Positions 20,628 through 28,817 of a stretch of 64,000 nt of DNA are shown piece by piece (positions within the stretch are counted from its first letter, which is position 1; each line of letters starts with the position of its first letter). This DNA is from Oceanospirillaceae bacterium (GTDB taxonomy: Bacteria; Pseudomonadota; Gammaproteobacteria; Pseudomonadales; Balneatricaceae): contig JABXIM010000011.1 of NCBI GenBank assembly GCA_013373085.1, forward strand, positions 1 to 64,000. The letters are read 5' to 3'. A program made the translations under genes and the position numbers. Under the pieces are notes generated by a model. It was not told the DNA's origin. It saw nothing but the letters and a program-made list of their open reading frames with translations, and searched no databases.

Positions 20628-21045
20628 TTAGGCAACCTATGATCAAGTCCCAGTTGTCCTCTGAGGGTCCTCAAGCGTGCCCCTGCAGTGGTGCGGCATT
20701 CCGACGCAGTGCGCAGGCAATACCCTAAAGGGCACTTTGGCCTTAGTCCTTGTCAAGCGCTGCAACAACGCCGATGCATGCTTCAGGGCCCGCCCTGTGG
20801 AGCTTTCAGCGTGAGCCGGACTCATTGGGACTTATTCAGAGGTTCCTTAGCTATCGTCGGGATGAAATGATTGTGACAACCGACGGCAGCGGCGAGCGCT
20901 CTCATGTCAAAGGCCGATGTGCTGCGGTCGCCGCTGTTGTCCGGAAAGTGAAAAAAGTTTGGATTACAGGCTATGCCAGCGGTAAGAAGCATGGGCCAAG
21001 TCCTGCATTTTGCTGTAATTTCTCATCTGCAAACCACCCCGGCTG
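20628..21045. other. 418-bp gap containing an IS-terminus remnant
   Basis: No credible gene. At 20825-20845 the minus strand reads aaggaacctctgaataagtc, resembling an IS5-like terminal inverted repeat. No transposase is present. The right part runs into the decayed ADP-ribosylglycohydrolase. Confidence 0.45.
20825..20845 (-). repeat. Solo IS-end-like sequence
   Basis: The reverse complement gives aaggaacctctgaataagtc, nearly the same as gggaacctgtgaataagtcc at 39892-39911. Such sequences look like terminal inverted repeats of IS5-type elements. No partner end or transposase is found within a few hundred bases, so this is a remnant. Confidence 0.45.
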
Positions 21046-21441
21046 TTACTCAAAGAGCACAGTAGCCTCGGGTAAGGCATTCCCAATTGATCGCGGGCGA
21101 ACCCTCGCCAAATACATCCGGTAACGTTGCCGACGACGACAGCTCAGTCCATTACTGCGCTTAGCCGAGCCGTTGCCGAAGCTGTTATAGGGTCCCGCAT
21201 TGTCTCGCCGGAGCCAGTCATGGAACATGCCACCATACCCGGCATAGGGGTAACGGCGTCCCCAGCGGCGAAGCGCGGTCGCGTAATCCACTCCACTGCG
21301 AATCGCACTGGCGACCGCTACCGTCAGCACGGTGTCATCCGTGAACGTCGAACGAGGACCGAATAGCGGAAAGTCCTTTTCCGGCGCGGGAGCACCTTCG
21401 TACACCGAACCGATCACATCGCCGGCACTTGCACCAAGCAT
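21046..21441 (-). pseudogene. Truncated ADP-ribosylglycohydrolase remnant
   Basis: The N-terminal part is a clear ADP-ribosylglycohydrolase: MLGASAGDVIGSVYEG, then FTDDTVLTVAVASAI with the metal-binding TDDT, and YAGYGGMFHDWL...NSFGNGSA. In intact family members GNGSAMRV continues. Here the sequence degenerates after GNGSA into a basic stretch, and near its stop has only ALPEATVLFE, resembling a later VPEAixAFLE block. The C-terminal GGDSDT metal site is absent. An internal deletion plus C-terminal loss is the simplest reading; activity is not expected. Confidence 0.75.
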
Positions 21442-21573
21442 TTGTCCGCTCCTGTCGTGTTGTCGACACCCCTTAAAATAGCAGTCATGTGATTATCGAT
21501 TGCTGGCAAGGTCAGCAGGCGCCGGGCTCTGCCGCAGGCGACATCTGCGCCGGTCGAAGCCGGAGCGTTAGCT

Positions 21574-21622
21574 AAGGAACCTAAGCCTGACTTAAGCTTT
21601 GCCCGATACCGTGCGTTGGACA
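21574..21622 (+). repeat. 49-bp direct repeat, copy B
   Basis: aaggaacctaagcctgactt and the following ~29 bases match 19624-19672. It lies directly before the PAP2 phosphatase gene and may have replaced that gene's native upstream region. Confidence 0.75.
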
Positions 21623-21732
21623 GTTCGATTCAGCCAAGGCAGGATCGCCCCAACGGTTACCACAAAGTTATCCGGGCTGCGGGTGTCCATCGCGAAGAGG
21701 CCCACGGTTTGTTGCACGCCCAAGTAGTCCCG

Positions 21733-22461
21733 TTGAAAAAAGTGTTCGCGGTTTTCCTGCTGTTGGCGCTCCTCAGCGCGCTGTCGCACCAGAGCGGCTT
21801 CGATCTATGGCTGGCGCACAGGCTGTACGCCTTCGAGGGCGGAAACGGCCATCCCTTTCCCTGGCGGGACAACTACTGGCTGTATAACGTTCTGCACGAA
21901 GGTGGGCGGGCGCTGGTCAAGCGGCTGTTTTTCCTCGACGTAGCGCTTTTTCTCGGCAGCTGGCTGCTTGCCGGCCTGCGCCGCTACCGGCAGATTTTCT
22001 TTTACGTCGCGATCAGCACTCTGCTTGCAACCGCCCTGATCAGCAGCCTCAAGCACGTGACCCGAATTCCCTGCCCGCAGTCCCTGGCCGAGTTCGGCGG
22101 GCACCGCGCCTGGATCGACTACTGGCAACTCTTCTCGCCCCGGCTGCCCAAGGGCAGCTGCTATCCCGCAGGGCACGCCTCGGGAGGATACGCCTGGCTC
22201 TGCCTGGCATTCATCTTTCCGTTCGCCAGCAGGCGCTTTTTCGTCTGGATGGTGCCGGGTCTGCTGCTCGGACTGGTGTTTGGCGTGGCGCAGCAGCTGC
22301 GCGGCGCCCACTTTATCTCCCACGATCTGATGACGGTGGCACTCTGCTGGCTGATCTCCGCCCTGGTGCTGGCGGCCATGCAGGCGATACAGCAGGCGCA
22401 TCGCACCCTCATGTATCCGCTGGAGCTGGCCTATGCCGCCGAACAGCACTACTCCCGGTAA
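21733..22461 (+). CDS. PAP2-family lipid/phosphatidic-acid-type phosphatase
   Basis: A membrane phosphatase of the PAP2 superfamily acting on lipid phosphates such as undecaprenyl or phosphatidylglycerol phosphate. The three motifs are present: KHVTRIPCP (KxxxxxxRP-like), CYPAGHASGG (PSGH-like, with Ala for Ser), and RGAHFISHDL (SRxxxxxHxxxD-like). Several transmembrane helices surround them (VFAVFLLLALLSAL, FVWMVPGLLLGLVFG). The start is uncertain. No ATG precedes the first helix, so I place it at TTG 21733 (LKKVFAVFLLL); GTG 21742 is an alternative and the frame is open back to 21616. The region just upstream is a repeat copy. It overlaps the convergent next gene by 13 bp. Confidence 0.85.
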   Translation: MKKVFAVFLLLALLSALSHQSGFDLWLAHRLYAFEGGNGHPFPWRDNYWLYNVLHEGGRALVKRLFFLDVALFLGSWLLAGLRRYRQIFFYVAISTLLATALISSLKHVTRIPCPQSLAEFGGHRAWIDYWQLFSPRLPKGSCYPAGHASGGYAWLCLAFIFPFASRRFFVWMVPGLLLGLVFGVAQQLRGAHFISHDLMTVALCWLISALVLAAMQAIQQAHRTLMYPLELAYAAEQHYSR

Positions 22462-23411
22462 ATCAGGTGTCTGCGCTGGAAGCCATCGCTGCGACGGTCC
22501 ATCCAGCGTGTCAGCAACGCGATGCCGATCAGCGAGAACGCCAGACGGGCCCAGAGGATGCCCGACAGGTGGGCGCCGAGCAGCATCACCAGCAGCGTAT
22601 CTTCGATCAGGCTGTGACAGAGCCCGAGAAACGCCATCGCGGCGAAAACGTCCCGCTTCGGGATCTGCCCGGTCTGCGCCTCCCGGATCAGCAGACCGCC
22701 GCCGAACGACAGCCCCAGCGTCACACCGATAATGGTGATGGTGGTCGCCTGCCGGCCGATGCCCAGCAGTTTCAGCAGCGGCTGCAGCAGCCAGAACATC
22801 AGCCGCTCGACGCCGATCAGACGCAGGATTTTCAGCGTCGTCAGCAGCACGATGATCACAAGCTGCACCATCAGCAGGCTCTTGCCCTGCATCAGCAGCC
22901 AGCCGCCGAGCCCCCTGTCCTGCGCCTGCGGCTGCCACAGCAGCACATTGGGTTGCTGCAGCCAGCCGCCTTCGCGATAGGCCAGGTGCAGCAGCAAGCC
23001 GAACAACAGGCCACCGCCGATACGCAGCAGCAGCGTCGCCCGCAGCCGCACACCCGCCTTCTGGGCGATACGGGCCTCGACCGGCAGCCCGTGGGCAATG
23101 AGCATCATGCCGCCGAGCACCGTTACCTGCGCCACCGTCAGCGCTTCCTGCTGGGGCTGGGTGAAGAATACCAGCATGCCGGCGTAGATGTTGCTGGCCA
23201 TGGTGGTTGCCCACACCAGCCCCATGCTTTCGGGCAGGCCGACCAGCGCCATCAGCGGCGCCAGTACCTGACCGAGCAGTGTCACGCCTCCCAGCATTTC
23301 GAGCAGCTTCACCACCAGTATGACCGGAATCATGATCCGGAACAGGGTGAACGACACCGAACGGATCTCGATCAGCAACTCGCGGCAGAATGTTTGAATG
23401 GCGGGCGACAA
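22449..23411 (-). CDS. Nucleoside-recognition (Gate) domain membrane protein
   Basis: A 320-residue polytopic inner-membrane protein with two Gate-like repeats. The first contains FRIMIPVILVVKLLEMLG, MASNIYAGMLVFFTQP and GGMMLIAHGLPVEA; the second contains GVTLGLSFGGGLLIRE and AFLGLCHSLIEDTLLVML. Similar proteins (YjiH/SpmAB-like) are annotated as nucleoside-recognition proteins; actual substrate is not known. The SHxLxED-type motif near the end is typical. The gene is convergent with PAP2 and shares 13 bp with it. Confidence 0.8.
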   Translation of the reverse strand: MSPAIQTFCRELLIEIRSVSFTLFRIMIPVILVVKLLEMLGGVTLLGQVLAPLMALVGLPESMGLVWATTMASNIYAGMLVFFTQPQQEALTVAQVTVLGGMMLIAHGLPVEARIAQKAGVRLRATLLLRIGGGLLFGLLLHLAYREGGWLQQPNVLLWQPQAQDRGLGGWLLMQGKSLLMVQLVIIVLLTTLKILRLIGVERLMFWLLQPLLKLLGIGRQATTITIIGVTLGLSFGGGLLIREAQTGQIPKRDVFAAMAFLGLCHSLIEDTLLVMLLGAHLSGILWARLAFSLIGIALLTRWMDRRSDGFQRRHLIYRE

Positions 23412-23513
23412 TGGCTGGCACCTGGGGCTGGCTGAAACGGGTGGCCATTGTACATCAACGGCCGCAGCTCGGGCGGCGGAAACAGGGCCCTCCCCGGAGA
23501 GAGGCGCTACCCG

Positions 23514-24071
23514 TTACCAGGAACGATGGGCGTCACGCGCGGCCAGCGCCACCGCTATGTAGGAAAAGCCCGAGAGAATTATCTCGATGGCGATGATCAG
23601 CCCGATGAACAGCAGACCCGAGACCGGCCAGCCCGAGACGACCACCCCGCCCAGCGCGAGCACCAGCAAACCGCCAATCAGGGTCCAGCCCCAGCCGTAG
23701 GTACCCCGCAGCGACAGCGCCATCAGCACCCGCAGCACGCCGATGGCAATCAGGCTGCTGCCGATCAGCAGCGTAAGGGTTGCGGAGGCCAGCAGCGGGT
23801 CGAATACCATGATCAGGCCGGCCGCGAGATACAGCACGGCGATCAGCAGCCCCCAGAAACCGTCGCGCCAGCCCTTGCTGCGAACGAAAGCCACCAGCTG
23901 GAAGGCCGCAGCCAGCAGCATCAGAAATCCGAAATAGAGCATACTGACCAGCCCGAGCGTGGCGGTCATGCCAAGACCGATCACGCCGGCCACCACCAGC
24001 ACTATGCCAAGCGCAAGGACCCAACCCCAGTTGCGCCCCAGCTCGCCAAAATTTTCCTTAACGTACGGCAT
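23514..24071 (-). CDS. HdeD/DUF308-family membrane protein
   Basis: A 185-residue protein with six predicted transmembrane helices in paired repeats (LALGIVLVVAGVIGLG, WGLLIAVLYLAAGLIMVFDP, LIGGLLVLALGGVVVSGWP). This is the DUF308 architecture of the acid-resistance membrane protein HdeD. The start was chosen at 24071 because ggagg lies 7 bp upstream; an ATG two codons earlier overlaps that site. Function beyond stress association in E. coli is unknown. It follows the alpha/beta hydrolase on the same strand after 95 bp. Confidence 0.85.
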   Translation of the reverse strand: MPYVKENFGELGRNWGWVLALGIVLVVAGVIGLGMTATLGLVSMLYFGFLMLLAAAFQLVAFVRSKGWRDGFWGLLIAVLYLAAGLIMVFDPLLASATLTLLIGSSLIAIGVLRVLMALSLRGTYGWGWTLIGGLLVLALGGVVVSGWPVSGLLFIGLIIAIEIILSGFSYIAVALAARDAHRSW

Positions 24072-24101
24072 TAGCATCCCTCCGATGGGTATTCCGATTC
24101 C

Positions 24102-24123
24102 CGGCGGTGAAAGATCACCGCCG
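24102..24123. other. Perfect 9-bp stem hairpin
   Basis: cggcggtga and tcaccgccg are separated by four bases. It lies in the leader of the HdeD-like gene and downstream of the hydrolase. Without a T-run it could be a weak terminator or an operator. Confidence 0.35.
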
Positions 24124-24166
24124 CAGCAGAGTATAGTTCCGGCATGAAAGAGGCCGCGTTTATCCT

Positions 24167-25045
24167 TTAGCCAAAGAAGCGCCCGAACTCGGCCGCAACA
24201 GCCCGGGGCGCTTCTTCGGGCAGGAAATGCCCGCAGTCCAGCGCCCGCCCCTCGACCCGGGTCGCGTAGCGCCTCCATATATCCAGCACATCGTAGGTAC
24301 GGTGCACGAATCCCCTGGCGCCCCAGAGCACCAGCAACGGACACTCCAGCTTGCGGGAGAGGTCGACCTCGTCGTGTTCGAGGTCGATGCCGGCAGCAGC
24401 GCGGTAATCCTCGCAGCTGGCGTGGATCGCCTCCGGCTGGCTGAAACAGCGGATGTATTCCGCTACCGCCTCGGGATCGAAGGAAGCCCCGGGCGCCGCC
24501 CAGCGCCGCAGCTTTTCGGTGAGATAGTAGGCCGGATCCTTGCCGATCATCGTCTCCGGCAGCCCATCGGGCTGAATCAGGAAGAACCAGTGGTAATAAC
24601 CGGTGGCGAACGCCTGGTCGGTATGCCGGAACATGTGCAGCGTCGGCGCAATATCCATCACGCACGCCCGGTCGACCCGTTCCGGATGATCGAGCGCCAA
24701 CCGGTGCGTGACCCGGGCGCCGCGATCATGGCCGGCGACCCCGAAATGCCGGTATCCCAGTACCTGCATCACCTCGACCATATCCTGCGCCATCGCCCGT
24801 TTGGCGTAATTGCTGTGATCCGGCAGGCCGGACGGTTTGTCGCTGTCGCCGTAGCCGCGCAGGTCCGGACAGATCAGGTGAAAATGCCGGGAAAGCTCCG
24901 GCGCCACAGCGTGCCAGATCAGGTGGGTCTGTGGATAACCGTGAAGCAGCAGTAACGGCGGGCCGGATCCGCCATGGACGAGGTGAATCCGCGCACCGCT
25001 CGTCTTGATGTCGAGCGTCTTTAAATCGGGTCCGAACAGTGTCAT
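24167..25045 (-). CDS. Fluoroacetate/haloacetate dehalogenase-like alpha/beta hydrolase
   Basis: A 292-residue alpha/beta hydrolase close to fluoroacetate dehalogenases. It has LLLLHGYPQTHLIWH (oxyanion region), DLRGYGDSDKP and the nucleophile Asp107 in GHDRGARVTHRL. Arg108 and Arg111 match the carboxylate-binding pair, Asp131 is in CVMDIAPT, the halide-pocket His152-Trp153 is in YYHWFFLIQP, and the catalytic His is in DCGHFLPEE. These match the residues defined for the Rhodopseudomonas enzyme. The start at 25045 has aggag nine bases upstream; ten further in-frame codons upstream lack one. It may instead act as an epoxide hydrolase; natural substrate unknown. Confidence 0.85.
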   Translation of the reverse strand: MTLFGPDLKTLDIKTSGARIHLVHGGSGPPLLLLHGYPQTHLIWHAVAPELSRHFHLICPDLRGYGDSDKPSGLPDHSNYAKRAMAQDMVEVMQVLGYRHFGVAGHDRGARVTHRLALDHPERVDRACVMDIAPTLHMFRHTDQAFATGYYHWFFLIQPDGLPETMIGKDPAYYLTEKLRRWAAPGASFDPEAVAEYIRCFSQPEAIHASCEDYRAAAGIDLEHDEVDLSRKLECPLLVLWGARGFVHRTYDVLDIWRRYATRVEGRALDCGHFLPEEAPRAVAAEFGRFFG

Positions 25046-25320
25046 GGCTTCAGTCTCCTGCTCTGCTGCTGCCAACGCCCGTTCTGACGCTGAGACTACC
25101 GGCCCGGCACGTTCAATACCTCAAAGTCGAACAGCGCCAGTTCTTCGCTGTGTTGCAGAAGGTCTCGCTTTGCCACCACACGTCCAGCAGCGGGGTTGTG
25201 GCCGTCGCCTGCTCGCCTTATCCCGGCCACCTGGGTTTGCAGCTTAGTCGAAAGACCTGAGCCCGGCCGCTTCATGACGTGTCGCGGTCTGGTTGCACTG
25301 GCGTGAGCGTTCGGGCATAA

Positions 25321-25710
25321 CAGGGCCACTATTCCACCCGCACCCAGCAGTCCACCAAAGAGATCAACAAGATCCTCAACCTGCTGGTCGGACGCACCCG
25401 GGAAGTATCGCAGACGATGGAACACAGCCTCGGCGCCTCGACCGATGCCGTCGACCTCTCCGCCGAAGCGCTGCAGGCGTTCGAGCGCATCGCGACCGCG
25501 GTCGAGCGTATTCGCGACATGACGACCCAGACCGCCAGTGCCGCCGAAGAGCAGCAGCTGGTGACCGAGGACATCAACCGCAACATCCAGAACATCAGCG
25601 ATTCCGCCAACAGTCTGAGCGATATTTCCGACCAGGTGGAACGCAACGCCGCCAACCAGACCGCACTCAGCCATCAGCTTGGCGAACTGGTCTCGCGCTT
25701 CCGGACCTGA
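25321..25710 (+). pseudogene. C-terminal fragment of a methyl-accepting chemotaxis protein
   Basis: The frame (RTQQSTKEINKILNLLVG ... TASAAEEQQLVTEDI ... ISDQVERNAANQTAL ... LVSRF) is the part of a chemoreceptor signalling domain that follows the hairpin tip. It includes the ASAAEEQ methylation-helix region and ends at a normal stop. The sensor, membrane and hairpin-tip segments are missing and a TAA lies just upstream at 25318. About 129 codons remain. It is a 5'-truncated remnant and should not signal. Confidence 0.85.
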
Positions 25711-25829
25711 AACGCGAACGGCCGTGGCCCGGTTATCCCGAGCCACGGTCGTTGTGCCATCGCCCCGCCTTAAAGGCTCAGCAAGGAGCAGTTTCGTCCG
25801 CTGCCTGCCCCAGCCTGAGCCGGTTCAGT

Positions 25830-26606
25830 TCAGCGCCGCGAATCGCGGACGTAGATATCGTGCGCTTTCTTGTTGCTGCCCTGCTGGCGCTTGTCGATCT
25901 CGAACAGCTCCACCGCCTCGATCAGCCGGGTCAGGGTGGCGTAGCCGTACGTGCGTGAGTCGAAATCCGGGTACTGCCGCTTGATGAGCTGGCCGCACTG
26001 GCCAAGCTGCGCCCAGCCATCCTCATCGGCGTACTCGTTGATGGCGTTGCGCAGGATTTTCACCAGCCGCGCATCGCTCGCCAGCTCCTGGCGCGAGCGG
26101 CGCTTGCTGGACGGTTTCGCGCTGGCGTCGCCGATGGTCGGCTCGTCCTCATCGACCTCGAGATCACGCAGTACCTCGGTGTAGATGAAATCGTCGCAGG
26201 CGTTGCGGAAGGCCACCGGCGTTTTCTGCTCGCCGACGCCGAAGACGAAGATCTGCGACTCCTTGAGGCGCGACGCCAGCTTGGTGAAATCGCTGTCGCT
26301 GGAGATCAGCGCGAAGGCGTCGAACTTGTTCGAGTAGAGCAGATCCATGGCGTCGATGATCATCGCCGCGTCCGACGAGTTCTTGCCCTGGGTGTAGGAG
26401 AACTGCTGCACCGGGTTGATCGCCAGCTCGTTCAGCGGCTGTTTCCAGTTCTTCAGGTGCATCGAACTCCAGTCGCCGTAGGCCTTCTTGATCACGATGT
26501 GACCGTGTTTCGACAGCTCCGACAGCACCGCCCCGAGCACCGAGTACTGGGCGTTTTCGGCATCGATCAGCACCGCGATCTTCTTTTCCGTATCCAGGTC
26601 TTTCAT
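25830..26606 (-). CDS. NYN-domain ribonuclease-like protein with C-terminal OST-HTH/LOTUS domain
   Basis: A 258-residue protein. Residues about 8-145 form an NYN (LabA/DUF88, PIN-like) domain with metal-binding acidic residues in AVLIDAENAQYS (Asp15), SSDAAMIIDAMDLL and LISSDSDFTKLASRL. After a charged linker (DASAKPSSKRRSRQ), a C-terminal winged-helix LOTUS/OST-HTH domain occupies about 180-245 (LVKILRNAINEYADEDGWA, QLIKRQYPDF). Such proteins are predicted RNA-processing factors. The start at 26606 begins the NYN fold; the longer open frame upstream overlaps the transglutaminase gene and was rejected. It is 70 bp from that gene on the same strand. Confidence 0.87.
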   Translation of the reverse strand: MKDLDTEKKIAVLIDAENAQYSVLGAVLSELSKHGHIVIKKAYGDWSSMHLKNWKQPLNELAINPVQQFSYTQGKNSSDAAMIIDAMDLLYSNKFDAFALISSDSDFTKLASRLKESQIFVFGVGEQKTPVAFRNACDDFIYTEVLRDLEVDEDEPTIGDASAKPSSKRRSRQELASDARLVKILRNAINEYADEDGWAQLGQCGQLIKRQYPDFDSRTYGYATLTRLIEAVELFEIDKRQQGSNKKAHDIYVRDSRR

Positions 26607-26676
26607 CGGGTCTCCGTGTTTTCGGGATCGGTGAAGCGCGGGCTCGCGGGACCTTTCGGTTCTGCGGTCCGCAGCC

Positions 26677-27480
26677 TCAAAGCGCCGGCTCGTCCGCTTC
26701 GATACGGTCCACCTGTACATGCTGGACAACCGGGTAGACCGGTGGTCCGAACTGGTTGTAGACCGCGACATCCGCCGCATCGCGACCGTAGCCAATTGCC
26801 ACGTAGCCCGGCCTGAGCGCTTCCTGGGTGGCATCGAAGGTGTACCAGCGCCCGCCGACATAGGCTTCGAACCAGGCGTGCAGGTCCATCGGTTCCAGGT
26901 CGTGCAGGTAACCCACCACCATCCGCGCCGGAATGCTGATGCTGCGGCACAGCGCAATACCCAGGTGAGCCAGGTCCCGGCATACGCCGGACTGTCGCGT
27001 GTTGACCTCGATTGCCGAAACCGGGGTATCGCTGCTGCCGGGCACATAGCTGATATTTTGCCGCAACCAGTCTTCTATGGCCGCGACCTGATCGTATCCC
27101 AGCCACTGGTTGGCCGTAATCTCAGTCGCCATCTGTCCGAAACATTCAGCTTCGCAGAAACGACTCGGCAGCAGGTACTTGAGCGTATCGTCGGGCAGGT
27201 TTTGAATTTCGACGAAGGGCGCCCCCGGCGCCACATCGATACTGTCTGCCGTCATGACGTCCGACAGGGTGTGAATGCCGAACGCGCCGGGCGGCGCGAT
27301 CAGCCGCTGACAGAGGTTGCCGAAATCGTCGGTGAACTCGAACACCGGAATACTCGGGTACAGCCGGTACTCTTCACGGGCGATCCATTGCTGGGCGCCG
27401 CTGCGGGGGCGCAGCATCAGTATAAAGGGGGTCGGTACTTCGATATCGAACTTGAGATCACAACTCGTGCGTAGCCACAT
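26677..27480 (-). CDS. Transglutaminase-like cysteine protease family protein
   Basis: A 267-residue protein with a bacterial transglutaminase N-terminal beta domain ([15 protein letters not shown]...) and a transglutaminase-like core (about 150-225). The catalytic triad is visible: Cys in [13 protein letters not shown], His in [13 protein letters not shown], and Asp in WYTFDATQ. No signal peptide is seen, so it is probably cytoplasmic. Family members often occur near circularly permuted ATP-grasp and alpha-E genes; these are not here. The start ATG is at 27478-27480. Substrate unknown. Confidence 0.88.
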   Translation of the reverse strand: MWLRTSCDLKFDIEVPTPFILMLRPRSGAQQWIAREEYRLYPSIPVFEFTDDFGNLCQRLIAPPGAFGIHTLSDVMTADSIDVAPGAPFVEIQNLPDDTLKYLLPSRFCEAECFGQMATEITANQWLGYDQVAAIEDWLRQNISYVPGSSDTPVSAIEVNTRQSGVCRDLAHLGIALCRSISIPARMVVGYLHDLEPMDLHAWFEAYVGGRWYTFDATQEALRPGYVAIGYGRDAADVAVYNQFGPPVYPVVQHVQVDRIEADEPAL

Positions 27481-27684
27481 GCGGCTCTCCCGGTGGGAAT
27501 GGAACGGCTCCGGCGCCTGATACTCTCAGGTTACCACTCATATCAATGCGGTTACCCGCGCGCCGGCCAACTGCCCGCCTCTCTTCAGCATACCCTTCTG
27601 CGCTGCCAGGTCCAGCCGGACCTCGCGACGAAGGCCAGGCCATGCGACAGCCTTTCGTCCTATGCCATCACGTCACCTTCGGCG

Positions 27685-28263
27685 TTATTCGAGCCAGCCC
27701 TTGCCGACCGCCTCATCCAGACGCGACCGTATTTCGTCCCAGAGAGCGTGACTGCCCTGGCCGATACGGGCGTTGATCTCGAACACCTTGTCCTTCGGCA
27801 CCCGGTTCCGGCGCCAGCTCTCTCCCTCGGCGTGCAGGTTGTGCAGCAACGGCGGCACCCGGTCGATGGCACGGGCATAGCGTGAGTCCGCGGTTTCACC
27901 GGCTTCGAACTCGTGCCACAACGCCAGGTACTCGTCGCCTTTTCCACCCGGCAGCATGCCGAGAACACGGGCGACGCCGGCCGCCTCGGCGGCCTTGTTC
28001 TCGGCGGTTTCGCTCTGGTAGATGATAGTGTCGCCGGCATCGATCTCGCCAAGATCGTGGATCAGCAGCATCCTGATCACCCGGTCGATATCGACCGGCT
28101 GGTCGGCATGGTCCTTCAGCATCAGCGCCGCCAGGCAGACGTGCCAGCTGTGTTCGGCCGAGTTTTCCACCCGCTCCAGCCCCACCGGGCGGGTCTTGCG
28201 GTGCACGTCCTTGAGCTTTTCGATCTCGACGATAAATTCCAGTATCCGGGCTATTTCTTTCAA
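27685..28263 (-). CDS. HD-domain hydrolase (YfbR/HDDC2-like 5'-deoxynucleotidase family)
   Basis: A 192-residue HD protein. It has the metal-binding series of the HD_3 group: NSAEHSWHVCLAAL (first His), LLIHDLGEIDAGD (HD plus E and D), and a distal Asp in YARAIDRVPPLLHN. Family members such as YfbR and human HDDC2 dephosphorylate deoxynucleoside monophosphates. The start ATG at 28261-28263 gives the full helical N terminus (MKEIARILEFIVEIEKLK). Substrate is by family only. It lies downstream of the GNAT gene on the same strand. Confidence 0.87.
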   Translation of the reverse strand: MKEIARILEFIVEIEKLKDVHRKTRPVGLERVENSAEHSWHVCLAALMLKDHADQPVDIDRVIRMLLIHDLGEIDAGDTIIYQSETAENKAAEAAGVARVLGMLPGGKGDEYLALWHEFEAGETADSRYARAIDRVPPLLHNLHAEGESWRRNRVPKDKVFEINARIGQGSHALWDEIRSRLDEAVGKGWLE

Positions 28264-28340
28264 AACCGTTATCTCGTTTCAAGCGGATGCCTGCAGCGGC
28301 CACTGCAGTCTTTCGTCGGCACGATGCCGCAGAGGTGGAT

Positions 28341-28748
28341 TCAGTGATCCATCCCGGCATAGATCCACATCGGTGCGGTGCTGCCGGCGCGCTGGAACCC
28401 GACCGACTCATAGAAACCGACCGCGTCGCCGTCGGCGGTGAGCATCTGCTGATGAAAACCGGCATAGCGGCTTTGCATCGCCTCGATGATGCGCCGGCCG
28501 ATGCCGCGTCCCTGATAATCCGGGTGTACCAGCAGGTGGGGATAGTAAACCACCAGGTGTCCGTCGGAGATGGCGTTGCCGAGGCCGACGAGCCTGCCGC
28601 CGATCCGGACCGTTACCAGCGTATCCGAATTTCGCAGCGCGGCCATCAGTTGTGCGGGCTTGTCCGCCGAAGACCAGTCGTTGGCACGATACAGCTCCAC
28701 TACCTCGTTCTCGGCGATGGCGCCGTCCAGGCTAATCTCAATCGTCAT
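28341..28748 (-). CDS. GNAT-family N-acetyltransferase
   Basis: A 135-residue single-domain acetyltransferase. The acetyl-CoA binding motif A is HPDYQGRGIGRRIIEAM (Q/RxxGxG/A) following strand 4 (HLVVYYPHLLV), and the C-terminal motif B is GFYESVGFQRAGS. This short form resembles uncharacterised YitF/AAC-like proteins that act on small amines. Acceptor substrate not predictable. It lies 69 bp downstream of the catalase-like gene on the same strand. Confidence 0.88.
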   Translation of the reverse strand: MTIEISLDGAIAENEVVELYRANDWSSADKPAQLMAALRNSDTLVTVRIGGRLVGLGNAISDGHLVVYYPHLLVHPDYQGRGIGRRIIEAMQSRYAGFHQQMLTADGDAVGFYESVGFQRAGSTAPMWIYAGMDH

Positions 28749-28817
28749 CTCGCCTCCCGGACAGTTGGACTACCAAAACCCAGTGTGCCGACGCGAAACG
28801 ACAATTACAACGGCGCC

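Noticed and set aside
19624-21622. Chromosomal integron (attC sites) in the accessory patch
   Set aside because: One GCCTAAC-like heptamer occurs but no properly spaced GTTRRRY partner, no repeated attC series and no integrase.
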